64,000 nt of DNA from Hydrogenothermus marinus (lineage in GTDB: Bacteria > Aquificota > Aquificia > Aquificales > Hydrogenothermaceae): positions 1 through 64,000 of the forward strand of contig NZ_REFO01000011.1 in assembly GCF_003688665.1 (NCBI RefSeq), given 5' to 3'. A program made the translations under genes and the position numbers. Every line of letters starts with the position of its first letter. The stretch's first letter is position 1. The notes beneath the pieces were generated by a model, which saw only the letters and a list, made by a program, of their open reading frames with translations, had not been told where the DNA came from and did no database searches. Positions 25,642-38,155 of the stretch are shown in pieces.

Positions 25642-28600
25642 ATATAATATTCAATTCATTTTGATTATTTTCATATTTTTTCCCAACTAAGGAAATATAC
25701 TCTGTAAGCTTTATACCAACTTCATACCATCCTATTATATCTGTTTGTTGCCCTTCATATATAGGTCTTGAAATTGCTAAAAATAATCTTCTTGTTAAAC
25801 TTTTTTTGGCATAAATAGAAGCTACAATTCCTTGAGTTGGAGAATATTTTGGAGCTATACTAACCTCAAAACCTGTACCTAAGAACCCTGCAGAATCATC
25901 ATAAGAAGGAAGTATTTTTTGTAAAGGAAGAATAGAATAAATTAGTTTTCCAAGGGCACCAAATACAGGAAAATTTTCTAAAGTTCCTGGTGTATTTTTT
26001 AATAATAGTATTGTCATTAACTCTTCTTTTGATTTTGGTGGATTTGAACTAAAATTAAGTTGAATATCATCTGGTAAACTACCTGTAATATTTACAAATA
26101 TATATACATTTGAAACAACTGTAGAAAGTCTTGCATTTATATATGGGATATTATCTATTATTTTGATATTAGCAAAATCTATATTGTAATTATTTTTAAA
26201 ATAAGATATTTTCCCATAAATTATATCTATTTCTCCATTAAAAACTGGATTTTTTAATGTTCCTGTAAGCTTTCCCTTTAGTTCTGCATATGCTTTTCCC
26301 CAATTTCCATATATATAAATAGGTATATATGAACTTAATTCTATATTAAGATAGATTGGTTTTTCTAAATTTTCTTTCGTTTCTTTATTTTCTTTTTTAC
26401 TAAATATAGAGGAATCTTTTTCAAGATTGGCTTGTCCTGATAACTCAACTTTTCCTTCTATTTTTCTTTTATCTTTAAGGTTAATAAAAATATCTGTATT
26501 AATATTTCCTTTAAATATATTTAAATACTTAACAGGAAGAAATTGAGTTTTAAAAACACCTTCTAAATACCCTTTTAATGGATAGCTTGTAAAATCAGCA
26601 TTAATTTTATTTTCATTAAAAGTAAAATAAGAGTTTTTCCCTGATAAATGTAATTTTAATTTTCCATTATTATAAATACCAAAAAGTTCTTTTACTTTTA
26701 TATAACCAAATATATAATTACTTTTTAGTTTTAAATCTTTAGATTGGATTTTTATCTGTGCATTTTCTAAAAATTTCTTAACATTTCCTTTATAAAAGAG
26801 AGTGTAATTTATATTTCCATATATTGAAGCAACTTGAATAAGTTTAGATAATACATCTTTATTTAAACTTCCTTTAGAATAAATATCTAAATTTTGAGTA
26901 TTAAAATTATAAACAGCATAATCTATTGTTCCTTTAGCAAAACCGTTAAAGTATGTTTTATATATATAAATTTCATTATTATCTATCTTAGATAAAAATC
27001 CATCTATATTAATGATTTTGTTTTTACTAAAAAATGCAAAAATTTTATCTACATATAAATAACTATCAAATTTACTATTTTTTATATTTATATCATAATT
27101 TAGATTTTGTAAATATATTTTTATTTTATTTTGAAATTCAGCAGGTATAATTTGGGCTGTTAAGTTTATTAAATGAGAATTTAATGCTTTTTTATAATTC
27201 AAGTTTACTGTAGATTTAGATATAATTTTTTTACCTTTAAACTCATAATCTATAGTTCCTGAAAAATCATCATATTTACCAGAAATTTTATCTTTTAATA
27301 ATAAAGAGTATATATCTTTTTCTAAATAAGCATATCCTGTTCCTTGTATATTTTTGTTTTTTAGGTTTAGATTTATGGAATAATCTAAGGAAAAATCATT
27401 TAGATTTTTTGATTTTTCTCCTTTTAAATCTATAGATAGATTAGAATCTATAAGCTCAATCTTTGCAACTACATTTTTAATATTAAAATTTTTGTAAATA
27501 AAATCATCCTTTTTAGCAACTATATATAATTTTCTTTGATTTGAAGATATATAACCTTTTATTTTTGCAAAAAATACATTATTTATTAAATTTATATTTA
27601 CATAAGCTTTTGGAATATCAATATCTACAAAATAGTTATTATCTCTATATACAGCTCGTATATTACCACTAACTTTTTCAGGTTTAAAGTTCTCAAATAT
27701 TTCTTTTTGAATACTTTTTAAGTAAGAATATACTGTATTTCCATCAAAATCTTTAAGATTTAAGCGTAAATCTATAAAGAACTCGTTAATTCCTACTATT
27801 GCTTTCGTATATATATCTTTTCTTTTTGCATCTATATTCATAACAAAATTTTTATAATTAAAATCAAAATCAAGATTTTTTAAGGTTATTGTTTTATATT
27901 TAAATAAATGAGTTTTACCGGAAATATTAACCTTTGGATTAGTTAAACTACCATATATTTTTCCTGTTCCTGATAGAACTGCTGAAAGATTTTTACCTTT
28001 TAAATAAACAAGATTTGAGATATCAAGATTTTTAAAATCTACAGAAGACTGGATAATATTATCATCCTCAAGGCTTCCATTTAGCTTTAAGAAACCAATA
28101 TTATTAAATAGATTATAACTATAATAAGCATTTTTAGTATCTAAATCTATCTGTAAAAAGCCATTACCCTTATTATATTTTATTCCAAATAAATCTATAT
28201 TTTCTAAGTTTTGATTAGCTATTAATACTTTATTTTTTAAATCAATATTTAGGTTTAATGCTAAATCTGCATTAATATACTTAAGATTTTTGTCTACTTT
28301 TCTTTTTATAAAGCTTAAAACCTTTGATAGTTTAAATTTATCAGTAGATATATTTAGATTATCTTCTTTAAAACTAAATTTTCCTATAATTCCATCTATG
28401 GAAAAATTACCTTCTGATGATATTTTATTATCATAATTAAAAGAAAAGTCTGAATTTATACTAGGAATAGAAAAATCGGCCGAACCTAAATTATTAGCTT
28501 TTAGGTTATTTTTTGTATAAATACTTTTTGATTTTAAATCTATATTATAATCTGTATTTAGACTCAAATCAGTTAACCGATATTTATCAAAGCTATTTTT

Positions 28601-29626
28601 TTTAGAAGAAAGTGCTAAATAACCTGTTAGATTTTTATTGAGATTTCCTTTTGTATTTATTTTTATATTTTTTACTAAAATATTATTTTTCTTACTAACA
28701 ATCTCTTTAAGAGTTGAATTTATAACAAAAAATATTTTTGCAGTTGATATGTTGTTTATATCTAAATTGGATATTTTAATATCTGTATTTCCTTTTAGAT
28801 TATCTAAAGAAATATCATTTTTTGTATATAATCCTTTCTCAAGATCAAAATCTGTATTTAATGATAGATTTTTATAAATATTTCCAGTTATATTTGTTTC
28901 TGTTTTAAGATTTTTAACATTTATATTTTCATAAGTATAATTTTTAGTATCTGTTTTAGTTTTTAAGTTAATCTTTCCATTAAGAGCTATAGAACCTAAT
29001 ATAGTAAAATCAGTATTAAATCCTTTAAATTTTAAGCTATTTATATTTAGTAGATTTTCATTTGGATCAATAGATGCAGAAAGCTTTTTAACTATAAATT
29101 TTTGTTTATTGTATATTATCTCAAAAGTTTTTAATGAATAAATATTATTACTTTTATTTTGGATAGAAAAGTTCTTAATCTGAAAAAGTTTATTATTTTT
29201 ACTAACAAGATTTAAGTTTTTAATAGTTATTTCAGATCTTGAAATAAGAAAAAAAGCATATTTTAAGTATTTTTTTAATTTTTGTATATTAAAATTTTTT
29301 TGCTTTTTAGAAAGTTTTTCTTTTTTAATAGAAATATCAATATTTCCAGCATTTAGAAAAATAAATTTTTCATCTGAAAAAAACTTTCTTAAATAAATTT
29401 CCAAAGATAGATTTTTTATATTAACTTTAGCCCTTTTAGTAGTAATATTTATATAATCACAAACAAGTTTTTTATTTTCATATTTACAATTATCAACAAT
29501 ATCTATTCCCAATGAGGACAATACTTTTTTATAGTTTTTTGTAATAAAAATCCCTGTTAGAATTAATAAAGAAATAAAACTTATAAATATGAAAACCGGT
29601 ACAGATTTATTTACTATTCTTCTCAT
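25619..29626 (-). CDS. TamB-like inner-membrane/periplasmic lipid-transport protein
   Basis: A 1335-residue AsmA-like/TamB family protein. One N-terminal membrane helix (residues 9-27, VFIFISFISLLILTGIFI) anchors a very long region of alternating beta strands rich in Asn, Lys and Ile, as expected for the hydrophobic groove that carries phospholipids across the periplasm. The C-terminal ~250 residues resemble the TamB domain (LPDDIQLNFSSNPPKSKEEL, then FEVSIAPKYSPTQGIVASIY). No BamA/TamA-like barrel is next to it here. It overlaps the convergent glutamine amidotransferase gene. Assignment rests on architecture and the C-terminal domain; the middle is too diverged to read. Confidence 0.8.
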   Translation of the reverse strand: MRRIVNKSVPVFIFISFISLLILTGIFITKNYKKVLSSLGIDIVDNCKYENKKLVCDYINITTKRAKVNIKNLSLEIYLRKFFSDEKFIFLNAGNIDISIKKEKLSKKQKNFNIQKLKKYLKYAFFLISRSEITIKNLNLVSKNNKLFQIKNFSIQNKSNNIYSLKTFEIIYNKQKFIVKKLSASIDPNENLLNINSLKFKGFNTDFTILGSIALNGKINLKTKTDTKNYTYENINVKNLKTETNITGNIYKNLSLNTDFDLEKGLYTKNDISLDNLKGNTDIKISNLDINNISTAKIFFVINSTLKEIVSKKNNILVKNIKINTKGNLNKNLTGYLALSSKKNSFDKYRLTDLSLNTDYNIDLKSKSIYTKNNLKANNLGSADFSIPSINSDFSFNYDNKISSEGNFSIDGIIGKFSFKEDNLNISTDKFKLSKVLSFIKRKVDKNLKYINADLALNLNIDLKNKVLIANQNLENIDLFGIKYNKGNGFLQIDLDTKNAYYSYNLFNNIGFLKLNGSLEDDNIIQSSVDFKNLDISNLVYLKGKNLSAVLSGTGKIYGSLTNPKVNISGKTHLFKYKTITLKNLDFDFNYKNFVMNIDAKRKDIYTKAIVGINEFFIDLRLNLKDFDGNTVYSYLKSIQKEIFENFKPEKVSGNIRAVYRDNNYFVDIDIPKAYVNINLINNVFFAKIKGYISSNQRKLYIVAKKDDFIYKNFNIKNVVAKIELIDSNLSIDLKGEKSKNLNDFSLDYSINLNLKNKNIQGTGYAYLEKDIYSLLLKDKISGKYDDFSGTIDYEFKGKKIISKSTVNLNYKKALNSHLINLTAQIIPAEFQNKIKIYLQNLNYDINIKNSKFDSYLYVDKIFAFFSKNKIINIDGFLSKIDNNEIYIYKTYFNGFAKGTIDYAVYNFNTQNLDIYSKGSLNKDVLSKLIQVASIYGNINYTLFYKGNVKKFLENAQIKIQSKDLKLKSNYIFGYIKVKELFGIYNNGKLKLHLSGKNSYFTFNENKINADFTSYPLKGYLEGVFKTQFLPVKYLNIFKGNINTDIFINLKDKRKIEGKVELSGQANLEKDSSIFSKKENKETKENLEKPIYLNIELSSYIPIYIYGNWGKAYAELKGKLTGTLKNPVFNGEIDIIYGKISYFKNNYNIDFANIKIIDNIPYINARLSTVVSNVYIFVNITGSLPDDIQLNFSSNPPKSKEELMTILLLKNTPGTLENFPVFGALGKLIYSILPLQKILPSYDDSAGFLGTGFEVSIAPKYSPTQGIVASIYAKKSLTRRLFLAISRPIYEGQQTDIIGWYEVGIKLTEYISLVGKKYENNQNELNIIFSLPFDF

Positions 29627-29665
29627 AATGATAAAATTATAACAGTTTAGATAAGGAGGGTTAAA

Positions 29666-30655
29666 ATGGATGCTAAAGAAGTAAAAGAAAGATTAAACAA
29701 AGTCGTAAGCTTATACAACTCTAAAAATTATGAAATGGCTCTTGTTGAGCTTGATGATTTAGCAAACACTGTTCCTGATATGCCAGAAGTTTATTTTTGG
29801 AGGGGGAAAACATTAGCAACAGACCTAAATGAAGAAAATTTAAAAGCGGCTAAAGAAGAGTTTACAGAAGCTATAAGATTAAAAGAAGATTTTTCTGATG
29901 CTTATTTTGAAAGAGGGTTAGTAAATCTACAACTTGGAGATTTAAAAGAATCAGAAAAAGATTTTTTAAAGGCTGTTGAACTTAATCCAAAATTAAAAGA
30001 ATCTTATGTATATTTAGCTCAAATTAAACTATCAGAAGGTAAAGATGAAGAAGCTTTAAAATATCTACAAAAAGCTGCAGGTAGTAGTGAAGACTATAAA
30101 TACTTTTTTTATTTTGGGAAAATCTATTTTAATAATAAAGACTATGAAAAAGCTATTGAGTATTTATCAAAAGCTATAGAAAAAAATCCATATCTTGTTG
30201 ATGCTTATGATTTAAGAGGACAAGCTTTAAAAGAAATAAGAAGATACGAAGAAGCAGTAAAAGATTTTAAAAAAGCTTATACTTTAATGCCTGAAGAAAA
30301 AAGATTTTTTGTTGAAATATCTTCAGTATATTTTCTTTTAGCAGAAGAAAGTTATGAAAAAGGTAATGTAGAAAAAGCTGCAGATTATACAGTAAAAGGT
30401 TTAGAAATAAATTATGATTTAAAACTAAATGAGAAATTTAAAGATATATTAATACAGGCTGGTAAAATGAATATAGATAAAAATCCTCAGAAAGCTATTT
30501 TATATTTTGATTTTGCTCTTAGATTAGTAAATAATGATGATTATATTCAATATGAAAAAGAAAAAAATGAGATAAATATATTAAGAAAAAAAGCAATTAA
30601 TAATTTACCTCTAAAAGAAAGAATTGTTAAAATTATTAGCGATATATATAGCTAA
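29666..30655 (+). CDS. Tetratricopeptide repeat protein
   Basis: A 329-residue cytoplasmic protein made almost entirely of TPR units; clear helices include NYEMALVELDDLANTVP, AYFERGLVNLQLGDLKESEK, YFGKIYFNNKDYEKAIEYLS and AYDLRGQALKEIRRYEEAVK, with about seven repeats. There is no signal peptide or enzymatic motif. It has AAGGAGG before its ATG and lies 12 bases upstream of serS, so the two are co-transcribed. TPR proteins serve as binding scaffolds; the partner cannot be inferred. Divergent from the TamB-like gene. Confidence 0.85.
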   Translation: MDAKEVKERLNKVVSLYNSKNYEMALVELDDLANTVPDMPEVYFWRGKTLATDLNEENLKAAKEEFTEAIRLKEDFSDAYFERGLVNLQLGDLKESEKDFLKAVELNPKLKESYVYLAQIKLSEGKDEEALKYLQKAAGSSEDYKYFFYFGKIYFNNKDYEKAIEYLSKAIEKNPYLVDAYDLRGQALKEIRRYEEAVKDFKKAYTLMPEEKRFFVEISSVYFLLAEESYEKGNVEKAADYTVKGLEINYDLKLNEKFKDILIQAGKMNIDKNPQKAILYFDFALRLVNNDDYIQYEKEKNEINILRKKAINNLPLKERIVKIISDIYS

Positions 30656-32279
<1,624 letters not shown>

Positions 32280-32283
<4 letters not shown>

Positions 32284-33470
32284 CTTACTTCTTCTCCTTC
32301 TTTAATTTTTTCTAAATTTTCCATATTTTCTTCTTCAGATTCTATTTTTATATGCTTTTCAAAAAATTCTTCAGCTCTTCTTAATGCTTTGGGATGTCCT
32401 AAAATTAATAAAGAATCTCCTTCTTTAATTTCTGCATTACCAGAAGGCGCTATTTTCATTTTTCCATCTTTTCTTATTATTGCAACAATTGTTGCACCAG
32501 TTTCTTGTCTCATATGAATATCTTTTAATTTTTTACCAATCAAGTCTGAATTTTCAGGAATATGTATTTCTACAATATCTATATCTGTTCTTTCTCCATA
32601 AGCAATCTTTTCTAAGAATTTAGAAACTGTAGGTGAAGGTGGGTGAAGTATTAATGTTGATATTCTTCTTCCAATTGTTATACTTGGAACTATCACTTCA
32701 TTAGCTCCAAGTAATTTCATTTTTTCAGCTGCACCTTCATTAGTAGCTGTTGCTATTATATAAAATTCATCTTTTTCAGGTCTTATAAGTCTTGCAGTAA
32801 CAATTACAGATAGATCTTGAGTATTTTCCTCAAAAGCAGATACTAACCCTTTGGCTTTTTCTATTCCAACACCAAGCAAAACACTTCTTTTATATGGTTC
32901 ATCAAATACATAATACTCAACACCAAAATCTCGGATATCTTTTTCTTTAGATTTATTAGGCTCTATTAAAACAACTTTTATACCTCTTTTTCTTAAGTTT
33001 TTTATAGTTTCCTTAGTTATTTCATTAAAATTACAAACAATATAATGCCCATATAGTTCTTCCATAGCCTTATACATCCTCCAATATCTATAAATATTTA
33101 CTATATCACTTTGCAAAAATACTTGAACAGTTACAACAAGACCATATAGATAGGCAATAGGAAATGCTATTAATATAAATAAAATTGAAAAAAGTCTATT
33201 TAAATCTATATGATCTGTATATCCTTCAGTATATCCTACTGTGGATATTGTAATAACAATATGAAAAAGATAGTTTAAAACACTCTCTCCATCTGTTTTT
33301 CCATTAATTATCATTAAAAGTAAAACACCAACAGTTGTTGTAAAGATAACTGTCATTAAAGGCCAACGAAGTTTAAAAAGAACATTATAAAACTGTTCTT
33401 CATATATTGCTTTATAGTTTTTTGGTTTTACATTTCCATAATGAGGAGTTTTTTTCTTATTAGAATTCAT
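32280..33470 (-). CDS. TrkA-domain potassium channel protein
   Basis: A 396-residue inner-membrane channel. Two helices (about 36-54 and 92-115) surround a pore loop HIVITISTVGYTEGY, whose filter reads TVGYTE rather than the common TVGYGD. The cytoplasmic part carries an RCK/TrkA-N Rossmann domain (HYIVCNFNEITKETIKNL) that lacks the usual GxGxxG, and a C-terminal TrkA-C domain (ENSDLIGKKLKDIHMRQETGATIVAIIR). It therefore resembles MthK-type ligand-gated channels with an altered nucleotide site. It overlaps ribE upstream by 11 bases and the small membrane protein downstream. Confidence 0.85.
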
Positions 33471-34101
33471 TTAGAAGTTCCTCAAGTTTTTTATCTTTTA
33501 GCTTATTTATATCTACGCTATTAACAAACTTTAGTATATATTTACTAAATATATCAAACTCAATGTTTACTAACTCTCCTACTTTTTTATATTTAAGATT
33601 TGTATTTTCTAAAGTATGTGGAATGATATTAATATAAATTTTATTTGATTTTATATAGTTTATTGTTAAACTTATACCATCTATTGCTATTGACCCTTTT
33701 TCTATTACTAAAGATGTGTAATCTAAAGGTATTTCTATTATAAGCTCAGTATGCTCTCCTACCTTTGATTTTTGATATATTGTTCCTGTTGTATCTACAT
33801 GTCCTTGGACAATATGTCCTCCAAGTCTATCTGAAGCTTTTAAAGCCCTTTCAAGATTAACAAAATCTCCAGTTTTTATATTTTTAAGATTTGATCTTTT
33901 TAAGGTTTCTTTTGATACTTCAAATGATACACTGCTATTATCAAAATCTACTGTAGTAAGACATACACCATTTACTGCTATACTATCTCCAAGCTTTATA
34001 TCTTCTAAAATTTTTTTAGCATTTACTTTTAATAATATTCCATCTTGTTTTGGTATTATCTGATTAACTTTACCTACTTCTTCTATTAGACCGGTAAACA
34101 T
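33460..34101 (-). CDS. ribE: Riboflavin synthase alpha subunit
   Basis: Converts two 6,7-dimethyl-8-ribityllumazine molecules to riboflavin. The hallmark MFTGLIEEVGKV start and the duplicated lumazine-binding domains are clear: GDSIAVNGVCLTTV with GGHIVQGHVDTTG in the first half, and KGSIAIDGISLTIN with IPHTLENTNL in the second. Length 213 is standard. It begins 32 bases inside the upstream lytic transglycosylase gene and ends inside the K+ channel start, an unusual setting for a vitamin gene, with no FMN riboswitch visible. Confidence 0.96.
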   Translation of the reverse strand: MFTGLIEEVGKVNQIIPKQDGILLKVNAKKILEDIKLGDSIAVNGVCLTTVDFDNSSVSFEVSKETLKRSNLKNIKTGDFVNLERALKASDRLGGHIVQGHVDTTGTIYQKSKVGEHTELIIEIPLDYTSLVIEKGSIAIDGISLTINYIKSNKIYINIIPHTLENTNLKYKKVGELVNIEFDIFSKYILKFVNSVDINKLKDKKLEELLNEF

Positions 34102-35770
34102 AACTTACTCCATTTAACTTTCTGTATATTACATAATTAGTATAAACTTTTTTAAGATAATCTCTTGTTTCATCAAAAGGATGTGTTTCTACAAATTCGG
34201 CTATATTCTTAGGTTTAAATCTTCGTAGGGTTCTTGACACATTTGTAGCTCCACCATTATAAGATGCTATTGCATAATATATATTTCCATTAAATTTATC
34301 TAAAAGATATTTTAAATACCATCTACCAAAATCTATAGATATATCTGGATTAAATAAATCTGTGATATCAAAATTTTTTATATCCCTTTTTTTAGCTACC
34401 CAGTAAGCAGTAGGTGGAATAAACTGCATTAAACCAACTGCATTTGAATAAGATATTGCTTTATAATAAAAAAGGCTTTCTTGTTTCATAACTGCATATA
34501 TTAAATCTTTTAAGTTTCCAAAAGGCTTAATAAATCTTTCTTTTTTTGGAAGCTTTCTAACAACTACTTCTGGCATTGTACAGTATAAATTTTTAATTTT
34601 TCCTTTTTTTAGTAAATACTTACTTTCAATATAAGCAAGATTATAATCTACTTCTTTTATTTTTTCTATATATGGTATTCCTTTACAAATTCTTATATTT
34701 CTTCTTACTGATACATTTCCACCTGCTATTATTTTATAAAAATCATCAATTTTGGAATTTTTTACTCTCATAATGTAATGCTTATTTCCTGATGCTAAAT
34801 AAAGCCAGTAATACAGTTTATTTTTATCTTTTATCCAGTTTGTATTTTTTAATAAATATGAATAAGCTTTTTTCTTTGAGTCAAAAAAGTATTTATACAA
34901 AAATGTATACCAAACTTTATCTTCTGATTTATCTAATTTTGATAGAAAATAATTAAAATAATTTAGCTTTTTATAATGAAAAGCTTTTTTAGTAAGTGGA
35001 ATGCCAAGTTTGTTTATATATTTTTTATTTTTTGTTTCAACTAATTTATCAAAGTATCTTTTTCTTTCTTCCCAAGATTTTGAGTAATATCCAAGAATAT
35101 AAAGAGCTACTGGATAATATTTTGATTTTTTATTTATTTTTTCTAAAAAGCTTTTTGCTTTTTCAAAATCTTCAGTTTTTACATACAAATATAAATAGTA
35201 GTATAAAACTTTATCATTAGTCTTTAATAAAGGCATTATCCCTAAGGCTCTTTCATACATTCTATAAGATATTAAAGTTTTTACTGCTTTTTCTAAATCT
35301 TTTTGGGATAAATTTTTATAAATTTCTAAGAATGTTTTATATCCATAATTTCTATCGTATATATACTCTGTAGCAAGCTGTTTTTTTATTGAAAAATCAT
35401 TATATAAATTTGCTTTTAGATATAAATAAAAAGGTATATCATCTTTATCTAAAGCTTTTATATCTATCTTTTGGAAATAATTTTTGGATTTTTGAAATTC
35501 TTTTCTATAAAAACTATCTGCTGAAAGTTTTAAATAATCATAACTTTTAATAGCATAAGCTGAATCTTTTATTTTAAAATCTTCATTATATATCTGATTA
35601 ATTAGCATTAAATAATGATTAATATAAGGCTTTAAATCTTTATCATTAACTGATAAAAAACATTTTTTTGCTTTTAAAAATCTTTCTTCTTTAAAAAGCT
35701 TATAACAATCTTTAAAACTTTCTGCTTTTGCAGAAAATATAAAAACTAAAATAGCTAAAATCAGTCTCAT
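34070..35770 (-). CDS. Soluble lytic murein transglycosylase
   Basis: A 566-residue periplasmic enzyme that cleaves peptidoglycan glycan strands. Residues 1-16 (LILAILVFIFSAKAES) form a signal peptide. The central ~380 residues are helical repeats like the superhelical U/L domains of Slt70. The C-terminal SLT domain contains VMKQESLFYYKAISYSNAVG with the catalytic Glu, then GLMQFIPPTAYWVAKK and IASYNGGATNVSRTL. It follows murE, overlapping by four bases, making a cell-wall segment of the operon. All catalytic motifs are present. Confidence 0.92.
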   Translation of the reverse strand: MRLILAILVFIFSAKAESFKDCYKLFKEERFLKAKKCFLSVNDKDLKPYINHYLMLINQIYNEDFKIKDSAYAIKSYDYLKLSADSFYRKEFQKSKNYFQKIDIKALDKDDIPFYLYLKANLYNDFSIKKQLATEYIYDRNYGYKTFLEIYKNLSQKDLEKAVKTLISYRMYERALGIMPLLKTNDKVLYYYLYLYVKTEDFEKAKSFLEKINKKSKYYPVALYILGYYSKSWEERKRYFDKLVETKNKKYINKLGIPLTKKAFHYKKLNYFNYFLSKLDKSEDKVWYTFLYKYFFDSKKKAYSYLLKNTNWIKDKNKLYYWLYLASGNKHYIMRVKNSKIDDFYKIIAGGNVSVRRNIRICKGIPYIEKIKEVDYNLAYIESKYLLKKGKIKNLYCTMPEVVVRKLPKKERFIKPFGNLKDLIYAVMKQESLFYYKAISYSNAVGLMQFIPPTAYWVAKKRDIKNFDITDLFNPDISIDFGRWYLKYLLDKFNGNIYYAIASYNGGATNVSRTLRRFKPKNIAEFVETHPFDETRDYLKKVYTNYVIYRKLNGVSYVYRSNRRSR

Positions 35771-37245
35771 CTTGATTTATTAAACATTTTTAAATATTTT
35801 TTTGCAACATCTGAATCATCAAAATGATAAATATTTTCTCCTATTATCTGATACGTTTCATGTCCTTTCCCTGATATTAGAACTATATCTTCTGGCATAG
35901 CTATTTTTATAGCTTCTTTTATAGCTTCTTCTCTATCTACAATCTCAATTATATCTTTTTTCATTTCCATTCCTGTTTTTATATCTTCTATAATATCAAC
36001 TGGATCTTCTGATCTTGGATTGTCAGAGGTTAGTATAATAATGTCTGCATATTTTTCTGCTATACTCCCCATTTTTGGCCTTTTTGTTTTATCTCTATCT
36101 CCTCCTGCTCCAAAAACTATAATTATTCTTCTTTTTTTTATTTTCAATAAACTTTTTAATATATTTTCAAGGGCATCAGGTGTATGTGCATAATCATTTA
36201 CTACTAAAAAATCTTTTGCAGGAATTATCTCAAATCTTCCTTTTATTGGAATAAGCTTTCTTGTTGCCTCTTTCAAAAACTCAATATCAATTCCATATTC
36301 TGCCAAAAATGAGAAAGCTGCTGATATATTGTATATATTAAAATCTCCTCTTAATCTTGATTTTAACTTTAATATTTTCCCTTTATAATTTACTTCAAAA
36401 TATAAACCTTCCATAGATGTTTCAAAATTTTTAATTTTAAACTGACTGCTTTCTTTCCCATAACTAATTATATTTTTATTTTTAAATTCTTCATAAATTC
36501 TTTTTCCATAATAGTTATCTACATTAGTTGATATTAATGCATCTTCTTTTTCTTGCAAAATATAATCAAAAAAGGATTTTTTAGTTTGAAAATAGCTTTC
36601 CATATCTTTATGATAATCAAGATGATCTTGTGTAAGATTTGTGAATATTCCACCTTCAAATTTAGTTCCATAAACTCTGTATTGATCTATAGCATGAGAA
36701 GAAATTTCTGCTGATATAAATTGAGCCCCTTGATTTTTCATTTTTCTTAGTAATTCATTCCATTTTATAGAATCTGGTGTAGTTCTTCCTGCATCATATA
36801 TTTTATCTTTAAATCTATACCATATAGTCCCAATAATTCCAATTTCTTTTCCATACATAGATAAATATTGATATATTAGATTTGAAACAGTTGTTTTACC
36901 ATTTGTCCCTGTTATTCCTATAACTTTTAAATCTTTTGAAGGATTACCATAAAATTTTTTTGCTACTAAAGCTTGTGCTTTTCTTGTATTATCTACTAAT
37001 ACAATTGTTGCATTTATATTTTTTAAATCTTTTATTTTAGATTTATCAGAAATAAATATTACTTTTGCGCCTTTAGAAACTGCCTTTTTTATAAATTGAT
37101 GTCCATCAAATTTACTACCTTTAATAGCAAAAAATATAGAATTTGGTTTTATATCTTTTGTATTGTTAGTTATATGAATAATTTCTTCAGATTTAGAATC
37201 TTTTAAAATCTTAAAATCTTTATACAAAAGTTTATATTTATTCAT
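35767..37245 (-). CDS. murE: UDP-MurNAc-tripeptide synthetase MurE
   Basis: Adds the third amino acid to the peptidoglycan stem peptide in the cytoplasm. The ATP-binding motif ITGTNGKTTVSNLIYQYL is at about residues 117-135; DQYRVYGTKFEGGIFTNLTQDHLDYH and FLVVNDYAHTPDAL are Mur ligase hallmarks. DNPRSEDP near residue 408 is the motif associated with meso-diaminopimelate specificity rather than lysine, in keeping with a Gram-negative wall. Length 492 is normal. It overlaps both neighbours by a few bases. Confidence 0.96.
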   Translation of the reverse strand: MNKYKLLYKDFKILKDSKSEEIIHITNNTKDIKPNSIFFAIKGSKFDGHQFIKKAVSKGAKVIFISDKSKIKDLKNINATIVLVDNTRKAQALVAKKFYGNPSKDLKVIGITGTNGKTTVSNLIYQYLSMYGKEIGIIGTIWYRFKDKIYDAGRTTPDSIKWNELLRKMKNQGAQFISAEISSHAIDQYRVYGTKFEGGIFTNLTQDHLDYHKDMESYFQTKKSFFDYILQEKEDALISTNVDNYYGKRIYEEFKNKNIISYGKESSQFKIKNFETSMEGLYFEVNYKGKILKLKSRLRGDFNIYNISAAFSFLAEYGIDIEFLKEATRKLIPIKGRFEIIPAKDFLVVNDYAHTPDALENILKSLLKIKKRRIIIVFGAGGDRDKTKRPKMGSIAEKYADIIILTSDNPRSEDPVDIIEDIKTGMEMKKDIIEIVDREEAIKEAIKIAMPEDIVLISGKGHETYQIIGENIYHFDDSDVAKKYLKMFNKSR

Positions 37246-38155
37246 TTAACATCTTTTCTATTGTTATTTTTGCGCTTTCTGCTAAAGCAGATAAGTTATA
37301 TCCACCTTCAAGCATAAATATATAAGGTACATCTTTTGTTTTTAAAATGTTTTCAACTATTTTACCAATACCTTCAGTAGACACTTCCATATAAGCAAGT
37401 GGATCATCTTTGTGTAAATCATATCCTGCAGATACTAAAATAATATCCGGATTAAACTTATTTACAAGTTCAGGCAGTATTTCAGAATATATTTCTTCAT
37501 ATTCTTCATCTCCTGTTCCTGCAGGAAGTGGTACATTATATGTATATCCATATCCTTTTCCTGCTCCTTTTTCTTCTTTTGAACCTGTACCTGGATAAAA
37601 TGGATATTCATGGGTAGAAAAATAAAAAACTGTATCATCTTCATAAAATGCTTTTTGGGTACCATTTCCATGGTGAACATCAAAATCAACAATAAATACT
37701 TTTTCATATCCTTGTTTTTGAGCATATCTTGCAGTAATAGCTATATTATTAAATATACAAAATCCCATTGCTTTTGAATATTCTGCATGATGTCCTGGTG
37801 GCCTAACATTACAAAAGGCTCTTTCTATAACTCCTTCTTTTATTTTGTCTACTGCTTCAAGCCCTGCTCCAACTGCATAAGTAGCCGCTTCATAAGACTT
37901 TATAGAGCAGTAAGTATCAGGATCAAGCTGTGTTCCTCCTGCTGAACATAAATCCATTATTTCTTGAGGATAATATGTATCATGTACCATGGCTATATCT
38001 GTAGCAGTAGCCCTTCTTGGTTGAAGATGAATTAATCCTTCTATATTAGAAACAGCATTATCTATAACTTCCACCCTTTCTGGCCTTTCTGGATGGCCTT
38101 CAGGTGTTCTATGTTGTAAATAAATTGGATTATAAAAATAACCTACTTTTTTCAT
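37238..38155 (-). CDS. Histone deacetylase family (acetoin utilisation-type) protein
   Basis: A 305-residue zinc deacetylase-like protein of the arginase/deacetylase fold. The start HRTPEGHPERPERV, active-site RPPGHHAE, metal-binding DFDVHHGNGTQ, and SAGYDLHKDDPL carrying the second Asp ligand are intact, so catalysis is expected. Substrates of bacterial members include acetylpolyamines and acetyl-lysine proteins; none can be chosen from sequence. It overlaps the NYN gene upstream and murE downstream, in an operon otherwise devoted to wall and membrane functions. Confidence 0.92.
   Translation of the reverse strand: MKKVGYFYNPIYLQHRTPEGHPERPERVEVIDNAVSNIEGLIHLQPRRATATDIAMVHDTYYPQEIMDLCSAGGTQLDPDTYCSIKSYEAATYAVGAGLEAVDKIKEGVIERAFCNVRPPGHHAEYSKAMGFCIFNNIAITARYAQKQGYEKVFIVDFDVHHGNGTQKAFYEDDTVFYFSTHEYPFYPGTGSKEEKGAGKGYGYTYNVPLPAGTGDEEYEEIYSEILPELVNKFNPDIILVSAGYDLHKDDPLAYMEVSTEGIGKIVENILKTKDVPYIFMLEGGYNLSALAESAKITIEKMLNE

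Noticed and set aside
33460-34101. FMN riboswitch upstream of ribE
   Set aside because: ribE starts inside the preceding coding sequence, and no conserved RFN-element sequence is visible.
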